This document shows positions 44,275-51,843 of a stretch of 64,000 nt of DNA, in pieces. The stretch covers positions 372,001 through 436,000 of the forward strand of contig NZ_FQWW01000002.1 in NCBI RefSeq assembly GCF_900129795.1, in the 5' to 3' direction. Position 1 is the stretch's first letter, and each line of letters starts with the position of its first letter. Source of the stretch: Flavobacterium sp. CF108 (GTDB lineage: Bacteria; Bacteroidota; Bacteroidia; Flavobacteriales; Flavobacteriaceae). Below the pieces are notes generated by a model. That model ran no database searches and was not told where the DNA came from. It worked only from the letters and a program-made list of their open reading frames with translations. The translations under genes were made by a program, and so were the position numbers.

Positions 44275-44799
44275 ATGCGTAAAGAAGAATGTTTTTATTT
44301 AGGTAAAATCGCTAAAAAATTTAGTTTCAAAGGTGAAGTTCTGATCTATTTAGACACAGACGAACCTGAGTTATACGAAAATCTGGAATCAGTGTTTGTT
44401 GATCACAACAAACACTTGGTTCCTTTTTTTATTGAAACAAGTTCTTTACACAAAAACGACTTTCTTAGAGTTCGTTTTGAAGATGTAAATAACGAGGAAG
44501 AAGCAGATGCACTTGTTGGCAATGCTATTTATCTTCCTTTATCAATGCTGCCAAAACTTTCTGGCAACAAATTTTATTTCCACGAAGTTATTGGTTTCGA
44601 AATCGAAGACCAGCGCCTAGGTGTCTTTGGGAAAATTACTTCAATTAATGATTCTTCTGCACAGCCTCTTTTTGAAGTTTTGAATGGTGAAGTAGAAATC
44701 TTAGTTCCAATGATCGATCATTTCCTAGTTAAGATTGACCGAGAAAATAAAAAGGTTATCATGAACCTTCCAGAAGGATTGGTTGAGATGTACCTTTAA
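44275..44799 (+). CDS. rimM: Ribosome maturation factor RimM
   Basis: The 174-residue protein has the N-terminal RimM beta-barrel (ECFYLGKIAKKFSFKGEVLIYLDTD) and the PRC-barrel C-terminus (EVLNGEVEILVPMIDHFLVKID). RimM helps assemble the 30S head and acts near S19; co-transcription with rpsP is usual in bacteria and is seen here (15-bp spacing). Confidence 0.95.
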   Translation: MRKEECFYLGKIAKKFSFKGEVLIYLDTDEPELYENLESVFVDHNKHLVPFFIETSSLHKNDFLRVRFEDVNNEEEADALVGNAIYLPLSMLPKLSGNKFYFHEVIGFEIEDQRLGVFGKITSINDSSAQPLFEVLNGEVEILVPMIDHFLVKIDRENKKVIMNLPEGLVEMYL

Positions 44800-44869
44800 A
44801 AAAGTATTCAGTTTACAGTTTTTAGTATTCAGTCACTGCCTTTCGAAATTTATTTTTAATTTTTTAGAA

Positions 44870-45583
44870 ATGTCTTTATTTAGCTTCAAACAATTTTCTA
44901 TCAAACAAGATAAAACTGCAATGAAAGTTGGCACTGATGGCGTTTTACTTGGCGCTTGGGCTCCCATTCATCATAATCCTTTTAGTATTTTAGATATCGG
45001 CGCAGGAACTGGCATTATTGCATTAATGCTTGCACAGCGAACTCATGCGCAACAAATTGATGCTCTTGAAATTGACGAAGATGCCTATGAACAAGCTGTA
45101 GAAAATTTTGAAAATTCACCTTGGGGTGATCGTTTATTTTGCTTTCATGCCGGATTAGATGAATTTATTGAAGAACCGGAAGACGAATACGACTTAATTG
45201 TTTCAAATCCGCCTTTTTATGCCGAAGATTATAAAACAGAAAACGAACAGCGTGATTTAGCACGTTTTCAAGATGCAATGCCTTTTGAAGAAATAGTTGA
45301 AGCTGCTGATTTATTACTTTCTGAAAATGGAATATTTGCCATAATTCTTCCTTACAAAGAAGAAGAAAAATTTATTGCTTTAGCAAAAGAAGCTGAATTA
45401 TATCCCACAAAAATTACACATATAAAAGGTACTCCTACCTCATCAATTAAAAGAAGTTTATTGGCTTTTAGCCGAAATGAAACTGACGAAATCGAAATCG
45501 ACGAATTAACAATCGAAATTGACAGACATGTTTATACACCAGAATATATTGAGTTGACGAAGGATTTTTATTTGAAATTCTAA
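44870..45583 (+). CDS. tRNA1(Val) (adenine-N6)-methyltransferase
   Basis: The 237-residue protein is an N6-adenine methyltransferase of the TrmN6/YfiC type: FSIKQDKTAMKVGTDGVLLGAW at the start, SAM motif ILDIGAGTGIIALMLAQR, and the catalytic NPPF in LIVSNPPFYAEDY. A longer frame to 44783 exists, but it would overlap rimM and add a poor hydrophobic leader derived from a repeat; the ATG at 44870 gives the normal family start. Its stop overlaps by four bases the stop of the convergent HlyD-type gene. Confidence 0.9.
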   Translation: MSLFSFKQFSIKQDKTAMKVGTDGVLLGAWAPIHHNPFSILDIGAGTGIIALMLAQRTHAQQIDALEIDEDAYEQAVENFENSPWGDRLFCFHAGLDEFIEEPEDEYDLIVSNPPFYAEDYKTENEQRDLARFQDAMPFEEIVEAADLLLSENGIFAIILPYKEEEKFIALAKEAELYPTKITHIKGTPTSSIKRSLLAFSRNETDEIEIDELTIEIDRHVYTPEYIELTKDFYLKF

Positions 45584-46875
45584 ACTTGTTCAAAAATACT
45601 TTTAAACTGATACAAGATTCTTTCTATTAAGCGTAAATCTTCCGTTACGATTTCTGCGCTTCCTTTCATTTCCTGTTGAAATAAAATTTGTTTATTATAA
45701 GACGTCTTTAATCCGTCTGGCAATGCAACATCAATCAGTAAATTTCCATCTTTATCCGGAACCAGAGAAATATTCTGAATCTTTCCTTTTAAAACCCCAA
45801 ATTCCCTGTCCGGAAAATTAGCCAGTCGAATATTCACTCTCTGCCCTGTTTTGATTTTACCTGAATTTAAAGCCGGAGCTTTTACTTTTCCTATAAAACC
45901 ATTTTTAGCATCGGGAATAATTGAGAAAACATTGTCGCCTAAATTTATCGTTTGATTTTCTGTCCAAACCTGTAAAAAAGTAACTTTCCCGCTAATGGAA
46001 GATTTTAAGGCATAAGCCAGCTCCCAGTCTTTTATCACTTTTTTTAGCTGATAAAACGACTGCGCCATGTTTCTGCCCAGGTTTACTTCTTCTTTAGTGC
46101 TGTTTGCCTGCGAACTCTGGCTCGATTTTGTATTATCAATAAGAGAAGATCTCAATTGAGAAATCGATGATAATAAGCTTCTGTAACTCTTTTGTGCCTG
46201 CAGAAAACTTAGTTTTTTAACTTCCATTTCCTGAGCAGAAATTATACCTTTATTGAATAGTATTTCAAAACGGGCCACTTCATTCTTTTGAAGCTGTAGT
46301 TCGCTTTCATTAATTACTTTTTGCTGCTGCAAAATTTCTAATCTTTCCTTTATTTGGATTTTTTCAGAAATCTGTGCTCTGTTTTCAATTGCAAAAGGCT
46401 GCAGGTCATGATTTAATTCCTGTGCCTGATAATCTTTTTGAAAAACAGCATAGGCACTTTCTATTTCTCCCAGCTGTGTGTTTTTTAATTTTGAAAATGG
46501 AAACTCTATTTTTGGGTCGTTGATATTATAATTATCAACAATACTCTTCAACAGGAAAACATCGTTGTAATTCGCTGTGTTTTCTATAATGGCAAGTGTG
46601 CTGTTTTTAGATACAACGGATTTATTTTTAACCAAAATAGCTTCAATACGACCAGATGATTTGGAAACAATTTTCTCCGGCGGGATATTGGTCGTAATCA
46701 CAATTTCAGTATTCACAACATCCGGGTATTTTATAAACCAGGAAACAAAAAAGAGCATCAGTATGATTACAAAAATCAAAACTGTTCCCCAGCGGATCAT
46801 CCAGTGCGGCACTTTGGTGAGAATGTCCTGAACTTCCTCGCTTCTTAATTCAAATGTGCTGTTATCTTCTTCCAT
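45580..46875 (-). CDS. HlyD-family secretion adaptor of the peptide exporter
   Basis: The 431-residue protein has one N-terminal transmembrane helix (about 27-50, WGTVLIFVIILMLFFVSWFI), a lipoyl half (IPPEKIVSKSSGRIEAILVKNKSVV), a long coiled coil (about 105-285) and the second half (SISGKVTFLQVWTENQTINLGDNVFSII) with a C-terminal beta region (GKVKAPALNSGKIKTGQRVNIRL). It starts 2 bp after the stop of the C39 ABC exporter, so the two are translated together. Family role: links the inner-membrane ABC pump to an outer-membrane channel for peptide or bacteriocin export. The outer-membrane channel gene is not in the window. Confidence 0.9.
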   Translation of the reverse strand: MEEDNSTFELRSEEVQDILTKVPHWMIRWGTVLIFVIILMLFFVSWFIKYPDVVNTEIVITTNIPPEKIVSKSSGRIEAILVKNKSVVSKNSTLAIIENTANYNDVFLLKSIVDNYNINDPKIEFPFSKLKNTQLGEIESAYAVFQKDYQAQELNHDLQPFAIENRAQISEKIQIKERLEILQQQKVINESELQLQKNEVARFEILFNKGIISAQEMEVKKLSFLQAQKSYRSLLSSISQLRSSLIDNTKSSQSSQANSTKEEVNLGRNMAQSFYQLKKVIKDWELAYALKSSISGKVTFLQVWTENQTINLGDNVFSIIPDAKNGFIGKVKAPALNSGKIKTGQRVNIRLANFPDREFGVLKGKIQNISLVPDKDGNLLIDVALPDGLKTSYNKQILFQQEMKGSAEIVTEDLRLIERILYQFKSIFEQV

Positions 46876-46877
46876 GA

Positions 46878-49070
46878 TTAATTTCCTAACTGCAATTGAT
46901 TTTTAACCAATTCAAAATAATTCCCTTTCTGTTGTACTAAAGACGAATGCGAACCTATTTCGATAATTTTTCCTTTTTGTAAAACCACAATCTGATCTGC
47001 ATTCATAACCGTGCTTAATCTATGCGCGATTACAATTACGGTTTTGTTTTTAAAGAAAATATCCAGTTTTCGCATAATCTCTTTTTCGTTATTGGCATCC
47101 AAAGCTGATGTGGCTTCGTCAAAAAACAATATTTCCGGGTTTTTATAAACTGCTCTTGCAATTAAAAGTCTTTGTTTCTGCCCTGTGCTCATTCCGGTTC
47201 CTTCGGCGCCAATTTTTGTATTGTAACCAAGAGGAAGTTCGCTGATATATTCTTTAATATTGGCTACATCTGCGGCATAAACCAATCGTTCTTTATCTAC
47301 CTTATCTACTCCAAAAGCAATATTATTAGCTATTGTATCGCTAAAAATAAAACCTTCCTGCATTACAGCTCCAATGTTTGAACGCCAGGCTTTCTGCGAA
47401 ATGTTTTTTAACTGTGAGCTGCCAATATTGATTTCGCCTTTTTCAGGTTCATAAAACTTAAGAAGCAGTTTCATTAAAGTCGTTTTTCCGCTGCCACTCA
47501 CACCCACTATTGCGGTTACTTTATTGGCCGGAATCACAAGGCTTAAATTGTCTAAAACTGGAATATCTGACCCTAAATATCGGTAGGAAAGATTTTTGAT
47601 TTCAATATCTGCATCGTACGGAACATCATTTGTTTGATGAATTTCCTGCTGGGTTTCATCTTCCTTTTCATGAATTTCAGATAATCTAGCCAATGATATT
47701 TTAGCATCCTGCAATTCTCTCACAAATTCGATAAGTTGTGTAATTGGCCCGTTTAAACTCCCTACAATTGAACTTATAGCCAGCATCATCCCGAGTGTTA
47801 TCGAACCGTCGATTACTAATTTGGCCGATAAAAATATGATAAAGATATTTTTTAACTCGTTGATTACTGAAGAACCTATAGATTGTGTCTGTTCCAAAAC
47901 TAATCCTTTTATCGAAACCCTGAATAATCTTGCCTGTACGTATTCCCAGCCCCAGCGTTTTTGCTTTTCGGCATTGTGGAGCTTGATTTCCTGCATTCCG
48001 TTAATGAGTTCCATTACCTTGCTTTGTTCTTGGGACACTTCAGCAAAACGTTTATAATCTAAAACTTCCCTTCGTTTTAAAAACAGCGTAATCCATCCAA
48101 AATAAAGGATACTTCCCGCAAAAAACACCAGAAATATCTTTAGATTAAAATAAGCCAAAACACCGCCCAAAACAAACATATTGATTACAGAGAACAGCAC
48201 ATTTAAAGATGATGTGGTCAGTATTTTTTCGATTCTGCGGTGATCATTAATACGCTGCATAATATCTCCTGTCATTCTCACATCAAAAAAGGAAATAGGC
48301 AGATTCATTAATTTAATAAAGAAATCTGAAATTAAGGAGATATTTATTCTGGTTGAAAGATGCAGTAGTATCCAGCTTCTGATAAGTTCGAGACCAATTC
48401 TTCCGGCAAAGAGAAACAACTGTGCAAAAAGAATTAAATATATAAAATGGATGTTCTGATTCTGTATTCCAACATCGACAATACTCTGCGTTAAAAACGG
48501 AAAAATAAGCTGTAGTAAACTGCTGGCTAAAAGTCCGACACTCAGCTGAATCAAAAATGATTTATATCGCCAGACATATTGAGACAACATTCCAAATCCT
48601 AAACCTTTATTGTCTTCTTTATCAAATTCTAACTGAAAGAATTTTGGTGTAGCTTCTATAAGTAAAGCAATACCTTCTTTAGTAGAATCATCGGCATTGT
48701 TTCCAATCCAGAATTTTAGAAAATCTTTTTTATTATATTCAAGTAATCCAAAACCGGGATCTGAAATATAGTAAGTTCCCTTTTTTATTTTATAAAGTAC
48801 AACGTAATGATTTTTGTTCCAATGCAGAATACATGGCAGAGGCGCTTCTTCAAGTCTTTCTGCATTTAACTTTACACCCAGAGTCCTGAAACCAATTTTC
48901 TCGGCAGCTTCGCTTAAAAAAAGCAAATTACTCCCCTCACGAGTTGTCTCACTGCTGTCGCGCAACTCCTGAATGTTGATTGTTTTACCGTAATGTTTGG
49001 CTATGATCTTTAAACATGTTGGTCCGCAATCTTTAAAATCTGCCTGCTTATAATTGGTGAATTTTTTCAA
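46878..49070 (-). CDS. Peptidase C39 ABC exporter (ABC transporter with protease domain)
   Basis: The 730-residue protein has a C39 cysteine peptidase domain (residues 1 to about 140) with Cys15 in QADFKDCGPTCL, His88 in NKNHYVVLY and Asp104 in ISDPGFG, so it should be active. Six transmembrane helices follow (about 165-435), then an ABC domain with Walker A GVSGSGKTT, signature STGQKQRLLIARA and Walker B ILFFDEATSALD. Family knowledge: these pumps cut a leader, usually after Gly-Gly, while exporting the core peptide. Directly downstream lies a HlyD adaptor. A 46-residue double-glycine peptide and a Cys-containing peptide are encoded 0.5-2.7 kb away. I infer that one or both are its substrates. 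Confidence 0.93.
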   Translation of the reverse strand: MKKFTNYKQADFKDCGPTCLKIIAKHYGKTINIQELRDSSETTREGSNLLFLSEAAEKIGFRTLGVKLNAERLEEAPLPCILHWNKNHYVVLYKIKKGTYYISDPGFGLLEYNKKDFLKFWIGNNADDSTKEGIALLIEATPKFFQLEFDKEDNKGLGFGMLSQYVWRYKSFLIQLSVGLLASSLLQLIFPFLTQSIVDVGIQNQNIHFIYLILFAQLFLFAGRIGLELIRSWILLHLSTRINISLISDFFIKLMNLPISFFDVRMTGDIMQRINDHRRIEKILTTSSLNVLFSVINMFVLGGVLAYFNLKIFLVFFAGSILYFGWITLFLKRREVLDYKRFAEVSQEQSKVMELINGMQEIKLHNAEKQKRWGWEYVQARLFRVSIKGLVLEQTQSIGSSVINELKNIFIIFLSAKLVIDGSITLGMMLAISSIVGSLNGPITQLIEFVRELQDAKISLARLSEIHEKEDETQQEIHQTNDVPYDADIEIKNLSYRYLGSDIPVLDNLSLVIPANKVTAIVGVSGSGKTTLMKLLLKFYEPEKGEINIGSSQLKNISQKAWRSNIGAVMQEGFIFSDTIANNIAFGVDKVDKERLVYAADVANIKEYISELPLGYNTKIGAEGTGMSTGQKQRLLIARAVYKNPEILFFDEATSALDANNEKEIMRKLDIFFKNKTVIVIAHRLSTVMNADQIVVLQKGKIIEIGSHSSLVQQKGNYFELVKNQLQLGN

Positions 49071-49186
49071 TTCTGATATTTGGGTTTATTCATAGCAATA
49101 TTATACAAAATTTCTTAAAAATATAAGTGAAGTTTTAATTAAATAAGCTAATTATTGATTTTTACAATTGAACTTTATGTAAAACA

Positions 49187-49218
49187 AGAAAGCTTTGTTA
49201 CAAATAACAAAGCTTTCT
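49187..49218. terminator. Perfect 14-bp hairpin upstream of the exporter gene
   Basis: AGAAAGCTTTGTTA and TAACAAAGCTTTCT are separated by CAAA. The flanking T-runs are weak on both strands, so it may be a terminator or a leader structure for the exporter transcript that starts below 49187 on the minus strand. Confidence 0.5.
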
Positions 49219-49296
49219 CTATTTTATACTTATGTCAAATCCTAAGTGTCAAGTGGACAATCAATCCGCGATCTTAACCTTTTTTTATTTGATGGC

Positions 49297-49325
49297 AAAA
49301 AAAAGAGAGAACATAATTCTCTCTT
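49297..49325 (-). terminator. Rho-independent terminator of the VKOR-peptide transcript
   Basis: On the minus strand AAGAGAGAA and TTCTCTCTT (49317-49325 and 49303-49311) form a 9-bp stem followed by eight T. It marks the end of a transcript that includes the peptide gene at 49620-49796. Confidence 0.8.
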
Positions 49326-49619
49326 AAATATTCAATATATTTTAGTAATACCAATTTCTCTAGGAGATGGCACTTGATCAGCCCTAACCAAATAAAACCG
49401 ACCCAAGTGACCAATTATCCTGAGAATCCCGACACCAATCATCAATGTTGGGATAAATTGCTCAATGTTCCACGATCGAGCGCCTACAAATTAAAAAAAA
49501 CATGACTAAATTTTAAAAAGGCTTTATTGTATATTACTTTAAATAATTTAAAAAATTGACCGCAGAAAACAGTTTAGAATTCTCTGCCGGATCTACACTA
49601 ACAATAACCGTACAGTTTT

Positions 49620-49796
49620 TTAGATTGCTACAGAATAATTTAATTCTGAAAAATAATCTGTACAATCATCATAAGCTATTACCGAATTTGCATCACATTT
49701 AGATGATACTTCTTTACTAAAGATATCTATGATAGTTTTTTGTTCACTAGCACTTATTTCTTGCGTTCCTTCTAGGTTTAATATATTTTTTAGCAT
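49620..49796 (-). CDS. 58-residue peptide precursor with two cysteines
   Basis: This ATG-started frame begins 43 bp after the stop of the VKOR-thioredoxin gene, on the same strand. The start MLKNILNLEGTQEISASEQK looks like the leader of Bacteroidota natural-product or bacteriocin-like precursors (conserved LxxIL.L.G.QE.S..E). The C-terminal part carries Cys34 and Cys45, ten residues apart, and is acidic. There is no Gly-Gly site. A disulfide made by the redox enzyme encoded just upstream is plausible, as is export by the C39 transporter, but cleavage at a non-GG site would be needed. Alternatively the peptide is not processed. The call as a real gene rests on context and leader style. Confidence 0.65.
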   Translation of the reverse strand: MLKNILNLEGTQEISASEQKTIIDIFSKEVSSKCDANSVIAYDDCTDYFSELNYSVAI

Positions 49797-49839
49797 AACT
49801 GTAAATTTTTAATTGTTAGAGAATTTATCAAATGTCAAA

Positions 49840-51402
49840 CTAGGCTATTCTTTCTAGTACTGTTGTTTCTTTTTCCTCGACAAAATCGTTTAAAAAGTAT
49901 TTCAATTCGCTTAATTCGTATTCATTAGGAAACAACCTTTCGTTCACAATTTTTACCGGAGTGTAATTAAAGTTGTTTTTAGAACACCACTCATATTGTT
50001 TATTTATTTCCTGATTTATCATCATGCTGACATTGTCAACATTCCATTTTTTTAACCATTTTTTCAAACTCATTTTTTTAATATGCCAGTCTGAAATGGC
50101 TTCAACTGTTTTTCCCGGAGTTGATCTGTTTATTGTTAAAAGTCTTTCGACAACTGCTTTATACGGATTGTCTATATTTTCAGGATTGATGTTAAACAAA
50201 ACACTTAGATATATTTTATCCGGAAATTTTAAAACTAAATCAAAAGCTTCCTGAAATGTTTTATGACAATGAACACAACTTGGACTTATAATTATTGCCA
50301 GTTTTACAACAGCACTTCTGTTTCCAAAATTTAATCCTCTTAAATCTTCAAATCCATTTTGATGAGAAACTTTTTTAGATAAAAAGTTTAGCAGTGAATA
50401 GTTTCTTTTGAATTTTTTAAGCTCCTTTAAAGAGTTTTCGTTGTTAAGAACATCTTTAGCAATTGATTTTACAACAAATGCAATTGGTATTAGAAGAACT
50501 AAAGAAAACAAAAACGGAAAAATGGCACTAAAACTAAAACTTAACGTAAACAAGTCTGATGAAAACCAAATTATACTTTGTGTAAATATTAAAAAGGAAA
50601 CCATTAAACACATTACACACCATCTTTGAAGTTCGAATTTTTGAATCCAAATTGATGATACAATAATTGGAATCGCCAATAAACTTAAAAATCCAACAAA
50701 AATTGACGAGCTGACAGGCTGCACTAATATTGAAATAAAACTTGAACCAAAAAACAAAAGCGGTAAGTCTGAAAAACTAATCCATCTATTTTCATAATTC
50801 TCGCTAAAACTCAAAACAGAGTTACAAGAAGAATTTGTACTTAGATTACAAAAGTTAGTAATAAGATTGTTCTTAAAACCAAGTTTTTCCTGAACAATTA
50901 AAATACTCACAATTAATCCTAAAGCTGATGTTAGCAAAAACACCGTGCTAAAAATACTGTATGAGCTGTAAAAAAATGATAATCCAGCTACAAGTATAAA
51001 AGGTACAAGGTATTTTAACCAGTTTAATTCAACTTTTAAATTTTCTCTTGCTACTACATTATTTGGTTCGATTGCAACAATTACCCCATTCCAGTCTAAA
51101 AGGAATTTTTCGTATGAAATTTTTTGAACACCTTTTTTTATCGTGTTAATGCGAACAAAATCTTTTGCTTTTTCAACCAAGATTAATTCTTCCTTAAAAT
51201 AAGCTAGAAAGTTTGTCGGTAAATCAACTATTTGTTCCTTTGGAACTCTTATAGCAGCATTCTCTATCGACAACAAATCAAACGAATCTGTTATCGCAAA
51301 TAAACTTGGATAGTTAGGGTGTGAAAGAAACAAGTCTTTAAACTCATTCTTTACATCCGAATATCGGTTTATTTGTAGAAATTTTTGGATAAGTTTTAGC
51401 AT
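49840..51402 (-). CDS. VKOR-thioredoxin fusion with C39-like N-terminus
   Basis: The 520-residue protein has three parts. Residues 1 to about 125 resemble a C39 peptidase fold (HPNYPSLFAITDSFDLLSIEN) but without the catalytic Cys. Residues about 130-320 are a four- to five-helix vitamin K epoxide reductase domain with loop Cys185 and Cys193 and active CVMC (262-265). Residues about 340-510 are a thioredoxin-like domain with CVHC (376-379). VKOR proteins form disulfides in the periplasm and pass electrons to quinone; a fused thioredoxin is the oxidising partner. A peptide gene with two cysteines follows, 43 bp away. Such fusions are known beside bacteriocin-type loci in this phylum. The inactive C39-like part may bind the leader. 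Confidence 0.82.
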   Translation of the reverse strand: MLKLIQKFLQINRYSDVKNEFKDLFLSHPNYPSLFAITDSFDLLSIENAAIRVPKEQIVDLPTNFLAYFKEELILVEKAKDFVRINTIKKGVQKISYEKFLLDWNGVIVAIEPNNVVARENLKVELNWLKYLVPFILVAGLSFFYSSYSIFSTVFLLTSALGLIVSILIVQEKLGFKNNLITNFCNLSTNSSCNSVLSFSENYENRWISFSDLPLLFFGSSFISILVQPVSSSIFVGFLSLLAIPIIVSSIWIQKFELQRWCVMCLMVSFLIFTQSIIWFSSDLFTLSFSFSAIFPFLFSLVLLIPIAFVVKSIAKDVLNNENSLKELKKFKRNYSLLNFLSKKVSHQNGFEDLRGLNFGNRSAVVKLAIIISPSCVHCHKTFQEAFDLVLKFPDKIYLSVLFNINPENIDNPYKAVVERLLTINRSTPGKTVEAISDWHIKKMSLKKWLKKWNVDNVSMMINQEINKQYEWCSKNNFNYTPVKIVNERLFPNEYELSELKYFLNDFVEEKETTVLERIA

Positions 51403-51661
51403 CTTTGAAACCTGTTTTAAATCGAATTACAGTACAAAGATTGTTGTTTTTATTCGAAAAATATTGCTGAAAGCACACATTTTATATATTATACTACATA
51501 CAATTTATAAATTATAGCAGCTATAATACACTGGTAACATATTGATTTACAATTAATTAACTCGGTATTAGTTTCATAAAAGCATTCAAAACCCAATTCT
51601 CGATCAAGAGCTTTACATTTTCTTTAGTTTTGATAAATCAGTAACCGTAACATGTAAAAAG
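51403..51661. promoter_or_regulatory. Divergent promoter region of VKOR gene and GG peptide
   Basis: About 260 AT-rich bases between divergent transcripts. On the plus strand TAGTTTTG (51625-51632) fits a -7 element 30 bp before the peptide ATG; no good -33 was found. The minus-strand side has only a one-mismatch -7 candidate near 51453. No gene is visible in between. Confidence 0.4.
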
Positions 51662-51802
51662 ATGGCAAATATGAAATTAAAATTCGAGGATTTCCAGGGA
51701 GAAAAATTATCAAAAAATCAACAAAAAGTGGTTAGAGGAGGAGATGATCCTGCGTCTCCACCAGTTGATCCTGGAAAAAGAGATAATAATGGTAACGGGT
51801 AA
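51662..51802 (+). CDS. 46-residue double-glycine leader peptide
   Basis: The peptide begins MANMKLKFEDFQGEKLSKNQ and has a classic leader pattern ending in VVRGG at residues 26-27, preceded by Leu, Ser and Gln at the usual places, so a C39 protease should cut after the second Gly. The core is about 19 residues (DDPASPPVDPGKRDNNGNG): acidic, Pro- and Asn-rich, with no Cys, Ser/Thr cluster or aromatic residues, unlike most antimicrobial peptides. An alternative start is the Met at residue 4. It has a -7 like TAGTTTTG upstream and a terminator downstream. Possible roles are a signalling peptide, a modified product or a remnant precursor. Confidence 0.75.
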   Translation: MANMKLKFEDFQGEKLSKNQQKVVRGGDDPASPPVDPGKRDNNGNG

Positions 51803-51809
51803 TTGTTTC

Positions 51810-51837
51810 CTTATTTAAGCTTCAATAAGTTTTTTTT
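51810..51837 (+). terminator. Terminator of the GG peptide gene
   Basis: CTTATT (51810-51815) pairs with AATAAG (51824-51829), followed by eight T. Only 42 bp separate the peptide stop from the stop of the convergent regulator gene. Confidence 0.7.
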
Positions 51838-51843
51838 AAAAAA

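Larger units (their letters stand above)
49071..49619. other. Region between exporter and peptide gene: hairpins, structured patch
   Basis: About 550 bases between two minus-strand genes. There is a 14-bp perfect stem at 49187-49218, a strong minus-strand terminator at 49297-49325, and a GC-richer patch around 49340-49490. Read on the minus strand, the patch has an ORF without a start (GARSWNIEQFIPTLMIGVG and more, ending in a stop near 49341) and several stacked hairpins. A further start-less frame follows the peptide gene to a stop at 49534-49536. None of this matches a gene I recognise. Confidence 0.5.

Noticed and set aside
44783..44869. N-terminal extension of the tRNA methyltransferase
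   Set aside because: It overlaps rimM and encodes a leader from a spacer repeat; the family starts at the ATG at 44870.
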